This document shows positions 23,331-33,159 of a DNA stretch of 64,000 bases, piece after piece (the first letter of the stretch is position 1; every line of letters starts with the position of its first letter). The position numbers were made by a program, and so were the translations under genes. The stretch covers positions 268,992 through 332,991 of the forward strand of contig NZ_PVZS01000001.1 of the NCBI RefSeq assembly GCF_003004785.1, in the 5' to 3' direction. The DNA is from Alsobacter soli. GTDB lineage: Bacteria > Pseudomonadota > Alphaproteobacteria > Rhizobiales > Beijerinckiaceae. Below the pieces are notes generated by a model. It was not told where the DNA came from. It made no database searches and worked only from the letters and a program-made list of their open reading frames with translations.

Positions 23331-26300
23331 ATGAGCGAGCGGACAGGACAGGGCCCCACCGGCGCGAGCTTCGAGACGGCGAAGCGCGGGACGACCGACC
23401 GCAAGCCGCTCGTGGTGCGCGACCCCGCTCTGCCCGAGGCCCAGGGCCTCTACGACCCGGCTCGCGAGAGCGACGCCTGCGGCGTCGGCATGGTCGCCGA
23501 CATGAAGAACCGCAAGTCGCACGCCATCATCCAGATGGGCCTGCAGATCCTGCTCAACCTCGACCATCGCGGCGCGGTCGGCGCCGACCCGAAGGCCGGC
23601 GACGGCTGCGGCATGCTGGTGCAGATCCCCCACGCGTTCTTCGCCGAAGAGGCCGCGAAGCTCGGCTTCGCCCTGCCGCAGGTCGGCGACTATGCCGTCG
23701 GCATGCTCTTCCTGCCTCGCGACGCAGAAGGCCGGAAGATCTGCGAGGACGTCGTCGAGAAGGTGATCGCCGACGAGGGCCAGCAGTTCCTGGGCTGGCG
23801 CGACGTGCCGGTCGACAGCTCGGGGCTGGGCGAGAGCGTCAAGCCGACCGAGCCCTGCATCCGCCAGGTCTTCATCGGCCGCGCACCCAACACGGAGGCG
23901 GGCGACGGCTTCGAGCGCCGGCTCTTCATCCTGCGCAAGGTGATCTCGAACACCATCTACGACATGAAGGACGCGCGCACGAAGGGGTTCTACCCCGTGT
24001 CGCTGTCCTCGCGCACGATCACCTACAAGGGCATGCTGCTCGCCGGCCAGCTCGGCGAGTACTTCAAGGACCTTACCGACCCGCGCTTCGCCTCGGCGCT
24101 CGCCCTGGTGCACCAGCGCTTCTCGACCAACACCTTCCCGACCTGGTCCCTGGCGCACCCCTACCGCATGGTCGCCCACAACGGCGAGATCAACACGCTG
24201 CGCGGCAACGTGAACTGGATGGCGGCCCGCCAGGCCTCCGTCGACAGCGAGCTGTTCGACGCCGAAATCTCCAAGCTGTGGCCCATCTCCTACGAAGGCC
24301 AGTCGGACACCGCCTGCTTCGACAACGCGCTCGAATTCCTGGTGCAGGGCGGCTACTCGCTCGCCCACGCGGTGATGATGCTGATCCCCGAGGCCTGGGC
24401 GGGCAACCCGCTCATGGACGAGGACCGGCGCGCCTTCTACGAGTATCACGCCGCCCTCATGGAGCCGTGGGACGGCCCGGCCGCCGTGTGCTTCACCGAC
24501 GGCCGCCAGATCGGCGCGACGCTGGACCGCAACGGCCTGCGCCCCGCCCGCTACCTCGTCACCGATGACGGGCTTGTGGTTCTGGCCTCCGAGTTCGGCG
24601 TGCTGCCGATCCCGGAGGAGAAGATCGTCACCAAGTGGCGCCTCCAGCCCGGCAAGATGCTGCTCATCGACCTCGAAGAGGGCCGCATCGTCTCCGACGA
24701 CGAAATCAAGACCAAGCTCGCCACGGCCAACCCCTATCGCGACTGGCTGAAGCGCGGCCAGATCATCCTGGAAGACCTGCGCCCGGTCGAGCCGCGCCAG
24801 TCGCGCACCGACGTGAGCCTGCTCGATCGCCAGCAGGCCTTCGGCTACACCCAGGAAGACCTGAAGCTCCTGATGTCCCCCATGGCCATCACCGGCCAGG
24901 AGGCTGTCGGCTCCATGGGAACCGACACGCCGATCTCGGCGCTGTCGTCGCGGTCGAAGCCGCTTTTCACCTACTTCAAGCAGAACTTCGCCCAGGTCAC
25001 GAACCCGCCGATCGACCCGATCCGCGAGGAGCTCGTGATGAGCCTGGTGTCGTTCATCGGCCCGCGCCCGAACATCTTCGACCTGGAAGGCTCCTCCCGC
25101 CGCAAGCGGCTCGAGGTGCGCCAGCCGATCCTGACCAACGGCGACCTCGAGAAGATCCGCTGCATCGGCCACTTCGAAGACCGCTTCGACACCAAGACGC
25201 TCGACTTCACCTATCCGGTGGAGCAAGGCGCGGCCGGTCTGGCCGGGGCGCTCGACCGCCTCTGCGAGCGCGCAGAGGCGGCCGTCCACGGCGGCTACAA
25301 CATCATCATCCTGTCCGACCGCCAGGTCGGCCCGGACCGTATCGCCATCCCGTCGCTGCTGGCGACGGCGGCCGTACACCATCATCTGATCCGCAAGGGC
25401 CTTCGCACCTCGGTCGGCCTTGTGGTCGAGACCGGCGAGCCGCGCGAGGTTCACCACTTCTGCTGCCTGGCCGGCTACGGCGCCGAGGCGATCAACCCCT
25501 ACCTGGCCTTCGACACCCTGCTCGCCATGCGGGCGGAGATCCCGGAGGAGGTGGACGAGGACGAGATCGTCAAGCGCTACATCAAGTCCGTCGACAAGGG
25601 CATCCTGAAGGTGATGTCCAAGATGGGCATCTCGACCTACCAGTCCTATTGCGGCGCGCAGATCTTCGACGCGGTCGGGCTGAAGAGCGACTTCGTCGAG
25701 AAGTTCTTCTTCGGCACCGCCACCACCATCGAGGGCGTCGGCCTGGAGGAGATCGCCGAGGAGACGGTGCGCCGCCATCGTGACGCCTTCGGCGACGCCC
25801 CGGTCTACCGCAACGCTCTCGACGTCGGCGGCGACTACGCCTACCGCATCCGCGGCGAGGACCACGTCTGGACGCCGGACACCGTCGCGAGCCTGCAGCA
25901 CGCGGTGCGCCACAACACCCAGGACCGCTATCGCGAGTTCGCCAAGCGCGTGAACGAGCAGCAGAACCGCTTCACCACCATCCGCGGCCTGTTCAAGATC
26001 CAGACGGCGGCCGATCGGGGCGCCGCCCCTGTGCCGCTGGAGGAGGTCGAGCCCGCGGCCGAGATCGTGAAGCGCTTCGCCACTGGCGCCATGTCGTTCG
26101 GCTCCATCTCCAAGGAGGCGCACGAGACCCTGGCGGTCGCGCTGAACAAGATCGGCGGCAAGTCCAACACCGGCGAGGGCGGCGAGGAGCCGGAGCGCTT
26201 CCGGCCCCTGCCGGACGGCCGCTCCAAGCGCTCGGCCATCAAGCAGGTCGCCTCGGGCCGCTTCGGCGTCACCACCGAGTATCTCGTCAACTCGGACGTC

Positions 26301-28049
26301 ATGCAGATCAAGATCGCCCAGGGCGCCAAGCCCGGCGAGGGCGGCCAGCTGCCGGGCCACAAGGTCGACGCGGTGATCGCAAAGGTGCGCCACTCCACGC
26401 CGGGCGTGGGCCTGATCTCCCCGCCCCCGCACCACGACATCTACTCGATCGAGGATCTGGCCCAGCTGATCTTCGACCTGAAGAACGTGAACCCGTCCGC
26501 CGACGTCTCGGTGAAGCTCGTGTCCGAAGTGGGCGTGGGCACTGTCGCGGCCGGCGTCGCCAAGGCGCGCGCCGACCACATCACGGTCTCGGGCTTCGAG
26601 GGCGGCACGGGCGCGAGCCCCCTCACCTCGCTGAAGCACGCCGGCTCCCCATGGGAAATGGGCCTCGCCGAGACCCAGCAGACGCTGGTGCTGAACCGCC
26701 TGCGCGGCCGCGTCGCCCTGCAGGTGGACGGTGGCCTGCGCACCGGCCGGGACGTCATCATCGGCGCGCTGCTGGGCGCCGACGAGTTCGGTTTCTCGAC
26801 CGCTCCGCTCATCGCGGCCGGCTGCATCATGATGCGCAAGTGCCACCTGAACACCTGCCCGGTCGGCGTCGCCACCCAGGACCCGGTGCTCCGCAAGCGC
26901 TTCAAGGGCACGCCCGAGCACGTCATCAATTACTTCTTCTTCGTCGCCGAAGAGGTGCGCGAGCTGATGGCCGAGATGGGCTTCCGCAAGCTCGATGAGC
27001 TGATCGGCCGCTCCGAGCTGCTCGACAAGCGCGAGGCGGTGGACCACTGGAAGGCCCGCGGGCTCGACTTCACCCGCATCTTCCACAAGCCGCAGGTCGG
27101 CCCCGAGGTCGCGGTCCGGCACGTCGAGCGCCAGAAGCACCCGATCGATACGGTGCTCGATCGCAAGCTGATCGCCGAGGCCATGCCGGCCATCGAGGGC
27201 GGCGCGCCCGTCGAGATCCACTCGGCCATTCGCAACGTGGACCGCACCACGGGCGCCATGCTGTCGGGCGAGGTCGCCCGGCGCTATGGCTACGCCGGGC
27301 TGCCGGACGACACCGTCCGCATCCGCCTGCACGGCACCGCCGGCCAGAGCTTCGGCTCGTTCCTGGCCGCCGGCGTCACGCTGGAGCTCGTCGGCCAGGC
27401 CAACGACTATGTCGCCAAGGGCCTCTCGGGCGGCAAGCTGATCATCCGCCCGGCGGACGACGCCAAGGCGCCGGCCGAGCAGTCGATCATCGTCGGCAAC
27501 ACGGTGCTGTACGGCGCGATCTCCGGCGAGTGCTACTTCCGCGGCGTCGCGGGCGAGCGCTTTGCGGTACGCAACTCCGGCGCGGTGGCGGTGGTGGAAG
27601 GCACGGGCGACCACGGCTGCGAGTACATGACGGGCGGCGTGGTGGTCGTGATCGGCCCGACAGGCCGCAACTTCGCGGCCGGCATGTCGGGCGGCATCGC
27701 CTATGTGCTCGACGAGGACGGCACGTTCCGCAAGCGTTGCAACCTCAGCATGGTCGACCTGGAGCCAGTCGAGGAAGAGGAGGATCTCCTGGAGCGCCTC
27801 CACCATCACGGCGGCGACCTGGAGACCAAGGGGCGCATCGACATCATGGCCGACATGTCCGGCCACGACGAGGAGCGCCTGCACCAGCTCATCAGTGACC
27901 ACCTGCGCTACACGGGCTCGACCCGCGCGAAGGAAATCCTGGAGAACTGGGCCGAGTATCGCACCCGCTTCGTGAAGGTCATGCCGGTCGAGTACCGGCG
28001 TGCGCTTCAGGAGATGGACAAGCTCCGCACCCTGCAGGCGGCGGAGTGA
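23331..28049 (+). CDS. gltB: Glutamate synthase (NADPH) large subunit
   Basis: This 1572-aa enzyme makes glutamate from glutamine and 2-oxoglutarate with electrons from GltD. It has an N-terminal propeptide and a class II glutamine amidotransferase domain with the catalytic Cys50 in ESDACGVG. The central and FMN-binding domains include [16 protein letters not shown] and the 3Fe-4S motif [15 protein letters not shown]. The C-terminal beta-helix ends with glycine-rich repeats ([21 protein letters not shown] type). The length is normal. The start at 23331 follows an AGGACGAGGG-type Shine-Dalgarno. It is the first gene of an operon with a GST gene and gltD. The very long minus-strand frame across it is a shadow. 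Confidence 0.97.
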   Translation: MSERTGQGPTGASFETAKRGTTDRKPLVVRDPALPEAQGLYDPARESDACGVGMVADMKNRKSHAIIQMGLQILLNLDHRGAVGADPKAGDGCGMLVQIPHAFFAEEAAKLGFALPQVGDYAVGMLFLPRDAEGRKICEDVVEKVIADEGQQFLGWRDVPVDSSGLGESVKPTEPCIRQVFIGRAPNTEAGDGFERRLFILRKVISNTIYDMKDARTKGFYPVSLSSRTITYKGMLLAGQLGEYFKDLTDPRFASALALVHQRFSTNTFPTWSLAHPYRMVAHNGEINTLRGNVNWMAARQASVDSELFDAEISKLWPISYEGQSDTACFDNALEFLVQGGYSLAHAVMMLIPEAWAGNPLMDEDRRAFYEYHAALMEPWDGPAAVCFTDGRQIGATLDRNGLRPARYLVTDDGLVVLASEFGVLPIPEEKIVTKWRLQPGKMLLIDLEEGRIVSDDEIKTKLATANPYRDWLKRGQIILEDLRPVEPRQSRTDVSLLDRQQAFGYTQEDLKLLMSPMAITGQEAVGSMGTDTPISALSSRSKPLFTYFKQNFAQVTNPPIDPIREELVMSLVSFIGPRPNIFDLEGSSRRKRLEVRQPILTNGDLEKIRCIGHFEDRFDTKTLDFTYPVEQGAAGLAGALDRLCERAEAAVHGGYNIIILSDRQVGPDRIAIPSLLATAAVHHHLIRKGLRTSVGLVVETGEPREVHHFCCLAGYGAEAINPYLAFDTLLAMRAEIPEEVDEDEIVKRYIKSVDKGILKVMSKMGISTYQSYCGAQIFDAVGLKSDFVEKFFFGTATTIEGVGLEEIAEETVRRHRDAFGDAPVYRNALDVGGDYAYRIRGEDHVWTPDTVASLQHAVRHNTQDRYREFAKRVNEQQNRFTTIRGLFKIQTAADRGAAPVPLEEVEPAAEIVKRFATGAMSFGSISKEAHETLAVALNKIGGKSNTGEGGEEPERFRPLPDGRSKRSAIKQVASGRFGVTTEYLVNSDVMQIKIAQGAKPGEGGQLPGHKVDAVIAKVRHSTPGVGLISPPPHHDIYSIEDLAQLIFDLKNVNPSADVSVKLVSEVGVGTVAAGVAKARADHITVSGFEGGTGASPLTSLKHAGSPWEMGLAETQQTLVLNRLRGRVALQVDGGLRTGRDVIIGALLGADEFGFSTAPLIAAGCIMMRKCHLNTCPVGVATQDPVLRKRFKGTPEHVINYFFFVAEEVRELMAEMGFRKLDELIGRSELLDKREAVDHWKARGLDFTRIFHKPQVGPEVAVRHVERQKHPIDTVLDRKLIAEAMPAIEGGAPVEIHSAIRNVDRTTGAMLSGEVARRYGYAGLPDDTVRIRLHGTAGQSFGSFLAAGVTLELVGQANDYVAKGLSGGKLIIRPADDAKAPAEQSIIVGNTVLYGAISGECYFRGVAGERFAVRNSGAVAVVEGTGDHGCEYMTGGVVVVIGPTGRNFAAGMSGGIAYVLDEDGTFRKRCNLSMVDLEPVEEEEDLLERLHHHGGDLETKGRIDIMADMSGHDEERLHQLISDHLRYTGSTRAKEILENWAEYRTRFVKVMPVEYRRALQEMDKLRTLQAAE

Positions 28050-28077
28050 GCATGGTCGGCAGGCGTCCGCTTTTCTC

Positions 28078-28154
28078 CGTCATGGCCGGGCTTGTCCCGG
28101 CCATCCACGCCGGCGCCCAGCGGGTGGATCCCCGGGTCAAGCCCGGGGATGACG
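28078..28154. repeat. Palindromic intergenic repeat (family B variant) between gltB and the GST gene
   Basis: CGTCATGGCCGGGCTTGTCCCGGCCATCCACGC on the left is mirrored by GTGGATCCCCGGGTCAAGCCCGGGGATGACGG on the right. Both contain their own smaller hairpins. The ends (CGTCAT...ATGACGG) match the other family B copies. It lies inside the gltB-GST-gltD operon and may attenuate or stabilise the transcript. Confidence 0.8.
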
Positions 28155-28232
28155 GTGGACGGGTTTGCGCACGCCAGTTCACGCTGAAAGGCGGGCGTTC
28201 GGGTGCGCGGCTCAGCCGGGAGGCGATCTGAC

Positions 28233-28832
28233 ATGCGCATCTACGGCGACCTCCAGTCGGGCAACTGCCTGAAGGTGAAGTACACGGCCGATGCGCTGGG
28301 TCTTCCCTACGAGTGGCTGCCCGTCGACATCCTGCGCGGGGAAAGCCGCACGGCGGAGTTCCTCGCCATGAGCCCGATGGGCCAGGTGCCGGTCGTCGTG
28401 TTCGACGACGGCCGGGCGCTCGCCCAGTCGAACGCCATCGTCCGCTATCTGGCGCGCGGCACGGACCTGCTGCCCGAGGCCCCCTTCGAGCAGGCCCAGG
28501 TGGACGAGTGGCTCTTCTGGGAGCAAAACGCCCACGAGTTCTTCGTGGCCGGCTGCCGCTTCCAGATGCTCTATCTCCGCAAGGCCGCCGCCGAGCGCGA
28601 ACCCTGGCGCGTCGCCCGCGCCGACCAGGCGCTCGACTTCATGGACGCCATCCTGTCCGGCCGCGACTGGTTCGCCGCCGGGCGGCTCACGGTCGCCGAC
28701 ATTTCGCTGCTGGCCTATACGCGGCTGGCCGGCGAAGGCGGCCTCGATTTAACTCCGCGGACCAGCCTTCGGGCCTGGATCCGCCGCTGCGAGCAGGCTC
28801 TCGGCCTCTCGCCGGTCGAAACAGCGCAGTAG
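28233..28832 (+). CDS. Glutathione S-transferase family protein
   Basis: This 199-aa protein has a thioredoxin-like domain (about 1-78, with the [14 protein letters not shown] cis-Pro loop and [10 protein letters not shown] glutathione-binding motif) and an all-helical C-terminal domain with the N-capping motif [11 protein letters not shown]. The potential catalytic residues near the N terminus are Ser/Asn/Cys in [16 protein letters not shown] precedes ATG 28233. Its position between gltB and gltD, 10 bp before gltD, is unusual; co-expression with glutamate synthesis (a glutathione precursor) is inferred. Substrate is unknown. Confidence 0.88.
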   Translation: MRIYGDLQSGNCLKVKYTADALGLPYEWLPVDILRGESRTAEFLAMSPMGQVPVVVFDDGRALAQSNAIVRYLARGTDLLPEAPFEQAQVDEWLFWEQNAHEFFVAGCRFQMLYLRKAAAEREPWRVARADQALDFMDAILSGRDWFAAGRLTVADISLLAYTRLAGEGGLDLTPRTSLRAWIRRCEQALGLSPVETAQ

Positions 28833-28842
28833 GCAGGGGCAC

Positions 28843-30264
28843 ATGGGCAAGGTCACAGGCTTTCTCGAGTTCGACCGGCAGGAGCAGAAGTACCAGCTCG
28901 CCGGCGACCGCATCCGCCACTTCCGCGAGTTCACGCTGCCGCTGGACGAGAAGGACGTCGGCCGCCAGGCCGCGCGCTGCATGGATTGCGGCGTGCCCTT
29001 CTGCCACTCCGGCTCGGGCTGCCCGGTCAACAACCAGATCCCGGACTGGAACGACCTGATCTACCAGGGCAACTGGAAGGAGGCGGCGCGCAACCTCCAT
29101 TCCACCAACAACTTCCCGGAGTTCACCGGCCGCATCTGCCCCGCGCCCTGCGAGGAGGCCTGCACGCTGAACCTCGAGGACATGCCCGTCACCATCAAGA
29201 CGATCGAGCAGGCCATCGCCGACAAGGCCTGGGCGGAAGGCTGGATCCAGCCCGAGCCGCCGGAGGACAAGACGGGCAAGCGCGTGGCCATCGTCGGCTC
29301 CGGCCCGGCCGGCCTTGCCGCCGCCCAGCAGCTCGCCCGCGCCGGCCACGACGTGCACGTCTTCGAGCGCGAGCCTCGCGCCGGCGGCCTCCTGCGCTAC
29401 GGCATCCCGGACTTCAAGATGGAGAAGCGCCACATCGACCGGCGCGTCGCCCAGATGGAGCAGGAGGGCGTGACCTTCCACTATGGCGTGAACGTGGGCG
29501 TCACCAAGCCGTTCGCCGAGCTCACCGCAGAGTTCGACGCCGTCCTGATGGCCGGCGGCGCGGAGGATCCGCGCGATCCCAAGCTCCCGGGCCAGGAGCT
29601 GGAGGGCGTCCACTTCGCCATGCCCTATCTGACGCAGCAGAACCGCCGCGTCGGCCAGGAGCCCGTGAACGAGACCCCGATCCTCGCGGGCGGCAAGCAT
29701 GTGGTGGTGATCGGCGGCGGCGACACGGCCTCAGACTGCGTGGGCACGTCGTTCCGCCAGGGCGCCCTCTCGGTCACCCAGCTCGACATCCGGCCCAAGC
29801 CGCCGGCCAGGGAGGACAAGCTCGCCGTGTGGCCTTACTGGCCCACGAAGCTGCGCACCTCCTCGTCGCAGGCGGAGGGCGCCGAGCGCGAGTTCCAGGC
29901 CGCCACCCTCGGCATCGAGGGCAAGAACGGAAAGGTCACGGGCGTGAAGTGCGCCCGCGTGGACGAGACGCGCGCGCCGATCCCCGGCACGGAATTCATC
30001 ATGCGCGCCGACCTCGTCTTCCTGGCGATCGGCTTCGCAGGCTCGCAGGCGCCGGGCATGGTGGAGACCTCGGGCGTGGCGCTCGACCGCCGCAACAACG
30101 TCGTGGCGGACGACCTCGCCTACCGCACCTCCGTGGATAAGGTCTTCGCCGCCGGCGACATGCGCCGCGGCCAGTCCCTGGTTGTCTGGGCCATCCGCGA
30201 AGGCCGCCAGGCCGCCCACGCCATCGACCGGTTTCTGATGGGCGACACCATCCTGCCGCGGTGA
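28843..30264 (+). CDS. gltD: Glutamate synthase small subunit
   Basis: This 473-aa flavoprotein transfers electrons from NADPH through FAD and Fe-S clusters to GltB. N-terminal Fe-S cysteines are seen in [19 protein letters not shown] and [14 protein letters not shown]. The FAD-binding motif is [12 protein letters not shown], the NADPH-binding motif [11 protein letters not shown], and the C-terminal FAD motif ends [18 protein letters not shown]. Length and motifs are complete. It is third in the operon after gltB and the GST gene and is followed by a family A repeat. Confidence 0.97.
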   Translation: MGKVTGFLEFDRQEQKYQLAGDRIRHFREFTLPLDEKDVGRQAARCMDCGVPFCHSGSGCPVNNQIPDWNDLIYQGNWKEAARNLHSTNNFPEFTGRICPAPCEEACTLNLEDMPVTIKTIEQAIADKAWAEGWIQPEPPEDKTGKRVAIVGSGPAGLAAAQQLARAGHDVHVFEREPRAGGLLRYGIPDFKMEKRHIDRRVAQMEQEGVTFHYGVNVGVTKPFAELTAEFDAVLMAGGAEDPRDPKLPGQELEGVHFAMPYLTQQNRRVGQEPVNETPILAGGKHVVVIGGGDTASDCVGTSFRQGALSVTQLDIRPKPPAREDKLAVWPYWPTKLRTSSSQAEGAEREFQAATLGIEGKNGKVTGVKCARVDETRAPIPGTEFIMRADLVFLAIGFAGSQAPGMVETSGVALDRRNNVVADDLAYRTSVDKVFAAGDMRRGQSLVVWAIREGRQAAHAIDRFLMGDTILPR

Positions 30265-30271
30265 CATCGGC

Positions 30272-30359
30272 CGTTTTTGCGAGGAGCGCAGCGACGAAGC
30301 AATCCAGAAGGGTGGGCGCCCCGCCCCTCTGGATTGCTGCGCTGCGCTCGCCATAACGG
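30272..30359. repeat. REP-like palindromic element (family A) after gltD
   Basis: GCGAGGAGCGCAGCGACGAAGCAATCCAG on the left pairs with CTGGATTGCTGCGCTGCGCTCGC on the right around a GC-rich centre. The same arms occur at 5545-5648 and 57071-57155. It begins 8 bp after the gltD stop and could stabilise the upstream mRNA end. Confidence 0.85.
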
Positions 30360-30475
30360 AGAAAGGGTCCCCTCCCCCGCTAACCATCGCGCCACATCCT
30401 CCGGCGGTCCGCTTCCCTGCCGGACTCCCGCCCCCATATGATCCTGGTCGGCGAATGCCGAATCAGGGGGCGTCC

Positions 30476-31453
30476 ATGGTGGTCTCGGGGTTCACGATCT
30501 TCGCGGTCGTGCTGGTGCTGTTCGTCATCATCACGCTGATGGCCGGCGTGAAGACGATCCCGCAGGGTTACCAGTACACGGTCGAGCGCTTCGGCAAGTA
30601 CTCCCGCACCCTGAGCCCGGGCCTCGGCCTGATCGTGCCCTACGTCGAGACCATCGGGCACAAGGTCAACATCATGGAGCAGGTGCTCGACGTCCCCAGC
30701 CAGGAGGTCATCACCCGCGACAACGCCACCGTGACCGTCGACGGCGTGGCCTTCTACACGGTCCTGGACGCCGCGCTGGCCTCCTACGAGGTCGCCAACC
30801 TGCAGCAGGCGATCCTGACCCTCACCATGACCAACATCCGCACGGTCATGGGCTCCATGGACCTCGACCAGCTCCTGTCGCACCGCGACGAAATCAACGA
30901 GCGGCTGCTCAAGGTCGTCGACGCCGCGACCTCGCCCTGGGGCGTGAAGATCAACCGCATCGAGATCAAGGACATCGTCCCGCCGCGCGACCTCGTGGAC
31001 GCCATGGCCCGCCAGATGAAGGCCGAGCGCGAGAAGCGCGCCGTCGTCCTTGAGGCCGAAGGCCAGCGGCAGGCCGAGGTGCTGCGGGCGGAGGGCCACA
31101 AGTCGGCCCAGATCCTGGAGGCCGAGGGTCGGCGCGAAGCGGCCTTCCGGGACGCCGAGGCCCGCGAGCGCTCCGCCGAGGCCGAGGCCAAGGCGACGCA
31201 GATGGTCAGCGAAGCCATCGCGAAGGGCGACCTCAACGCGGTCAACTACTTCGTCGCCCAGCAATACGTGAAGGCCCTTCAGGCTGTGGCGTCCGCGCCC
31301 AACCAGAAGGTGATCATGATGCCGCTGGACGCCTCCTCCGTCATCGGCTCCATCGCTGGCATCGCCGAGCTGTCGAAGGGCGCGTTCGGACCGGACGGCG
31401 GGCAGGCGCCTCGCCGGGGCTCCGTCCCCTCCGCCGGCGCGCCCGCGAGCTGA
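30476..31453 (+). CDS. qmcA: SPFH/stomatin-family membrane protein (QmcA type)
   Basis: This 325-aa protein has one N-terminal transmembrane helix (about 5-25), an SPFH domain ([19 protein letters not shown] through [12 protein letters not shown]), and a coiled coil from about 180 to 240 rich in Ala/Glu/Arg. The end is Pro-rich. Such proteins scaffold membrane microdomains and pair with NfeD proteins, as here (9 bp to the next gene). ATG 30476 with GGGGG upstream is preferred to the ATG 21 nt earlier. Confidence 0.9.
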   Translation: MVVSGFTIFAVVLVLFVIITLMAGVKTIPQGYQYTVERFGKYSRTLSPGLGLIVPYVETIGHKVNIMEQVLDVPSQEVITRDNATVTVDGVAFYTVLDAALASYEVANLQQAILTLTMTNIRTVMGSMDLDQLLSHRDEINERLLKVVDAATSPWGVKINRIEIKDIVPPRDLVDAMARQMKAEREKRAVVLEAEGQRQAEVLRAEGHKSAQILEAEGRREAAFRDAEARERSAEAEAKATQMVSEAIAKGDLNAVNYFVAQQYVKALQAVASAPNQKVIMMPLDASSVIGSIAGIAELSKGAFGPDGGQAPRRGSVPSAGAPAS

Positions 31454-31462
31454 GGCCCCGCC

Positions 31463-31900
31463 ATGGTCTCCTTCAGCCTGGGCCCGTGGGGTTGGATCAT
31501 CGCCGGGCTCGTCCTGGTCGGCCTGGAGGTCCTGGCCCCCGGCGCCTTCATGCTCTGGCTCGGGCTGGCCGCCATCGCGACCGGCCTGGTGACCTTCGTG
31601 GTCACGCTTTCGGCGGAGGGAACCGCCCTGCTCTTCGCCGCCCTCGCGATCGGCTCCGTCGCGATCGGCCGGCAGTTCATGCGGGACACGCGGGCGAAGC
31701 CCAGCGACCGCGTCATCAACGACCGCGGCTTCGCCCTGGTCGGGCGCCACGTGATCCTGACCGAAGCCATCGCCGAGGGTCGCGGCCGGGTGCGCATCGA
31801 CGACACGGTCTGGCGAGTCGAGGGCCCGGACCTGCCGAGCGGAACCGAGGTCAAGGTCGTCGGCGTGGACGGGACGCTGCTGAAGGTGAAGCCCGTCTGA
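31463..31900 (+). CDS. NfeD family protein (short form)
   Basis: This 145-aa protein has three hydrophobic helices (about 11-30, 32-51, 56-72) and a C-terminal OB-fold domain (ALVGRHVILTEAIAEGRGRVRIDD and KVVGVDGTLLKVKPV). It lacks the serine-protease domain of long NfeD proteins. NfeD and stomatin partners are commonly encoded side by side and act together in the membrane. The start is supported by position and family length. Confidence 0.9.
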   Translation: MVSFSLGPWGWIIAGLVLVGLEVLAPGAFMLWLGLAAIATGLVTFVVTLSAEGTALLFAALAIGSVAIGRQFMRDTRAKPSDRVINDRGFALVGRHVILTEAIAEGRGRVRIDDTVWRVEGPDLPSGTEVKVVGVDGTLLKVKPV

Positions 31901-31907
31901 TCCCTGC

Positions 31908-31965
31908 CGTCATCCCCGGCGCTCTGCCCAGCAGACCGGGAAGGGGATCCAGGGGCAGCGCGCGC
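31908..31965. repeat. Family B intergenic repeat, single arm
   Basis: CGTCATCCCCGGCG...GGGAAGGGGATCCAGGGGCAGCGCGCG shares its ends with copies at 50768, 53129 and 63928. It fills the gap between the convergent nfeD and kdsD genes. Confidence 0.75.
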
Positions 31966-32012
31966 GGAACTGGCGCCTTCGCGCCCCCCGCGCGGGGCTG
32001 ACGGTGGAATCC

Positions 32013-33017
32013 CTAGGCCGCGCCGATCCGCAACAGGTCGAGCACGTGCACCAGGCCCACGGGCTTGCCCTCCTCCGCGACGATCAGCGCGCCGATCTTA
32101 CGGGTCTCGACGATCTCCAGCGCCTCCGCCACGAGCAGCGTGGGCGGCGCCGTGGTGGGGTTGGGCGTCATCACCTCGTCCACCGTCCGCGACATCAGGT
32201 CCGGCTGCATGTGCCGGCGCAGGTCGCCGTCGGTCACGATGCCCGCGATCGCGCCGTCCGCTTCGGTCACCACCACGCAGCCGAAGCCCTTCTGGCTCAT
32301 GCGCACCAGCGCCTCGGACATCACGAGTCCGCGCGGCACGAGCGGCAGGCGGTCGCCCGTATGCATCACGGCCCGAACCTGCTTCAGCTGGGCGCCGAGC
32401 TTGCCGCCGGGGTGGAACACCCGGAAGTCCTGCGAGGAGAACGCCCGGCCTTCCAGCAGGGCGACCGCGAGCGCGTCGCCCAGCGCCAGCTGCATGGTGG
32501 TCGACGTGGTGGGCGCCAGCCCATTCGGGCAGGCCTCGCGCGCCTTGGGCAGCGTGAGGCACACATCCGCCTCCCGGCCCAGCGCGCTGTCGGCGTTGGC
32601 GGTGATCGCGATCAGCCCCACCCGGAATCGCCGCGCATAGGCCACAAGATCGGAAAGCTCCGCGGTCTCCCCCGACCAGGAGAGCGCCAGGATGACGTCA
32701 TCCGCCTGGATGGACCCGAGGTCGCCATGGCTCGCTTCGGCCGGATGGACGAAATAGGCCGGCGTGCCCGTGGATGAAAACGTCGCTGCGATCTTGCGAC
32801 CGACATGGCCGGACTTTCCCATGCCGGTCACGATCACGCGGCCCGTGGCCCCGGCGAGGAGGTCGATGGCCGCCTGGAAGGGACCGCCCAGGCCGTTCTG
32901 GAGGGCGGCCAGAAGGGCGTCGAGCCCCGCCTTCTCGGCTTCGAGGGCTCGCAGCGCGGACGGAAGGGCCGAGGCCGCCACGGGGGCGACTCGGGCGCGG
33001 TTGGGAAGCGTCGACAT
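32013..33017 (-). CDS. kdsD: Arabinose-5-phosphate isomerase (KpsF/GutQ family)
   Basis: This 334-aa enzyme interconverts ribulose-5-phosphate and arabinose-5-phosphate, the first step to KDO for lipopolysaccharide. It has an N-terminal SIS domain (about 40-170: VTGMGKSGHVGRK, FVHPAEASHGDLG, LSWSGETAEL) and then two CBS domains (VMSEALVRMSQKGFGC, VADEVMT-like TVDEVMTPNPTT). The start at 33017 opens the family region. Its promoter region is shared with the divergent porin gene. It may alternatively feed capsule synthesis. Confidence 0.93.
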   Translation of the reverse strand: MSTLPNRARVAPVAASALPSALRALEAEKAGLDALLAALQNGLGGPFQAAIDLLAGATGRVIVTGMGKSGHVGRKIAATFSSTGTPAYFVHPAEASHGDLGSIQADDVILALSWSGETAELSDLVAYARRFRVGLIAITANADSALGREADVCLTLPKAREACPNGLAPTTSTTMQLALGDALAVALLEGRAFSSQDFRVFHPGGKLGAQLKQVRAVMHTGDRLPLVPRGLVMSEALVRMSQKGFGCVVVTEADGAIAGIVTDGDLRRHMQPDLMSRTVDEVMTPNPTTAPPTLLVAEALEIVETRKIGALIVAEEGKPVGLVHVLDLLRIGAA

Positions 33018-33079
33018 CTGCGCCCCATAGCATGGCGGCCGCAGAGTCGAAACGTCCATCCCGCGCGCGCTTACCACTC

Positions 33080-33111
33080 GTTAACCAGCCACCTTATAAA
33101 GCTGTTAACCA
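33080..33111. promoter_or_regulatory. Direct repeat GTTAACCA in the kdsD/porin divergent region
   Basis: GTTAACCA occurs at 33080-33087 and 33104-33111, 24 bp apart on the same strand, with a TATAAA between. It could be a regulator site, but the 19-bp spacing does not fit the CtrA consensus (TTAA-N7-TTAAC). Confidence 0.3.
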
Positions 33112-33159
33112 AACCGGGCCCGCCCCGGCGCAATCGCCTGTCCAGGGCCGGAGACGTCC

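Noticed and set aside
22884..27902. 1672-codon minus-strand open frame across gltB
   Set aside because: It lies fully opposite the gltB coding sequence, has no recognisable domains and is typical of antisense frames in GC-rich genes.
33080..33111. CtrA binding site
   Set aside because: The GTTAACC copies are 24 bp apart, not in the TTAA-N7-TTAAC arrangement.
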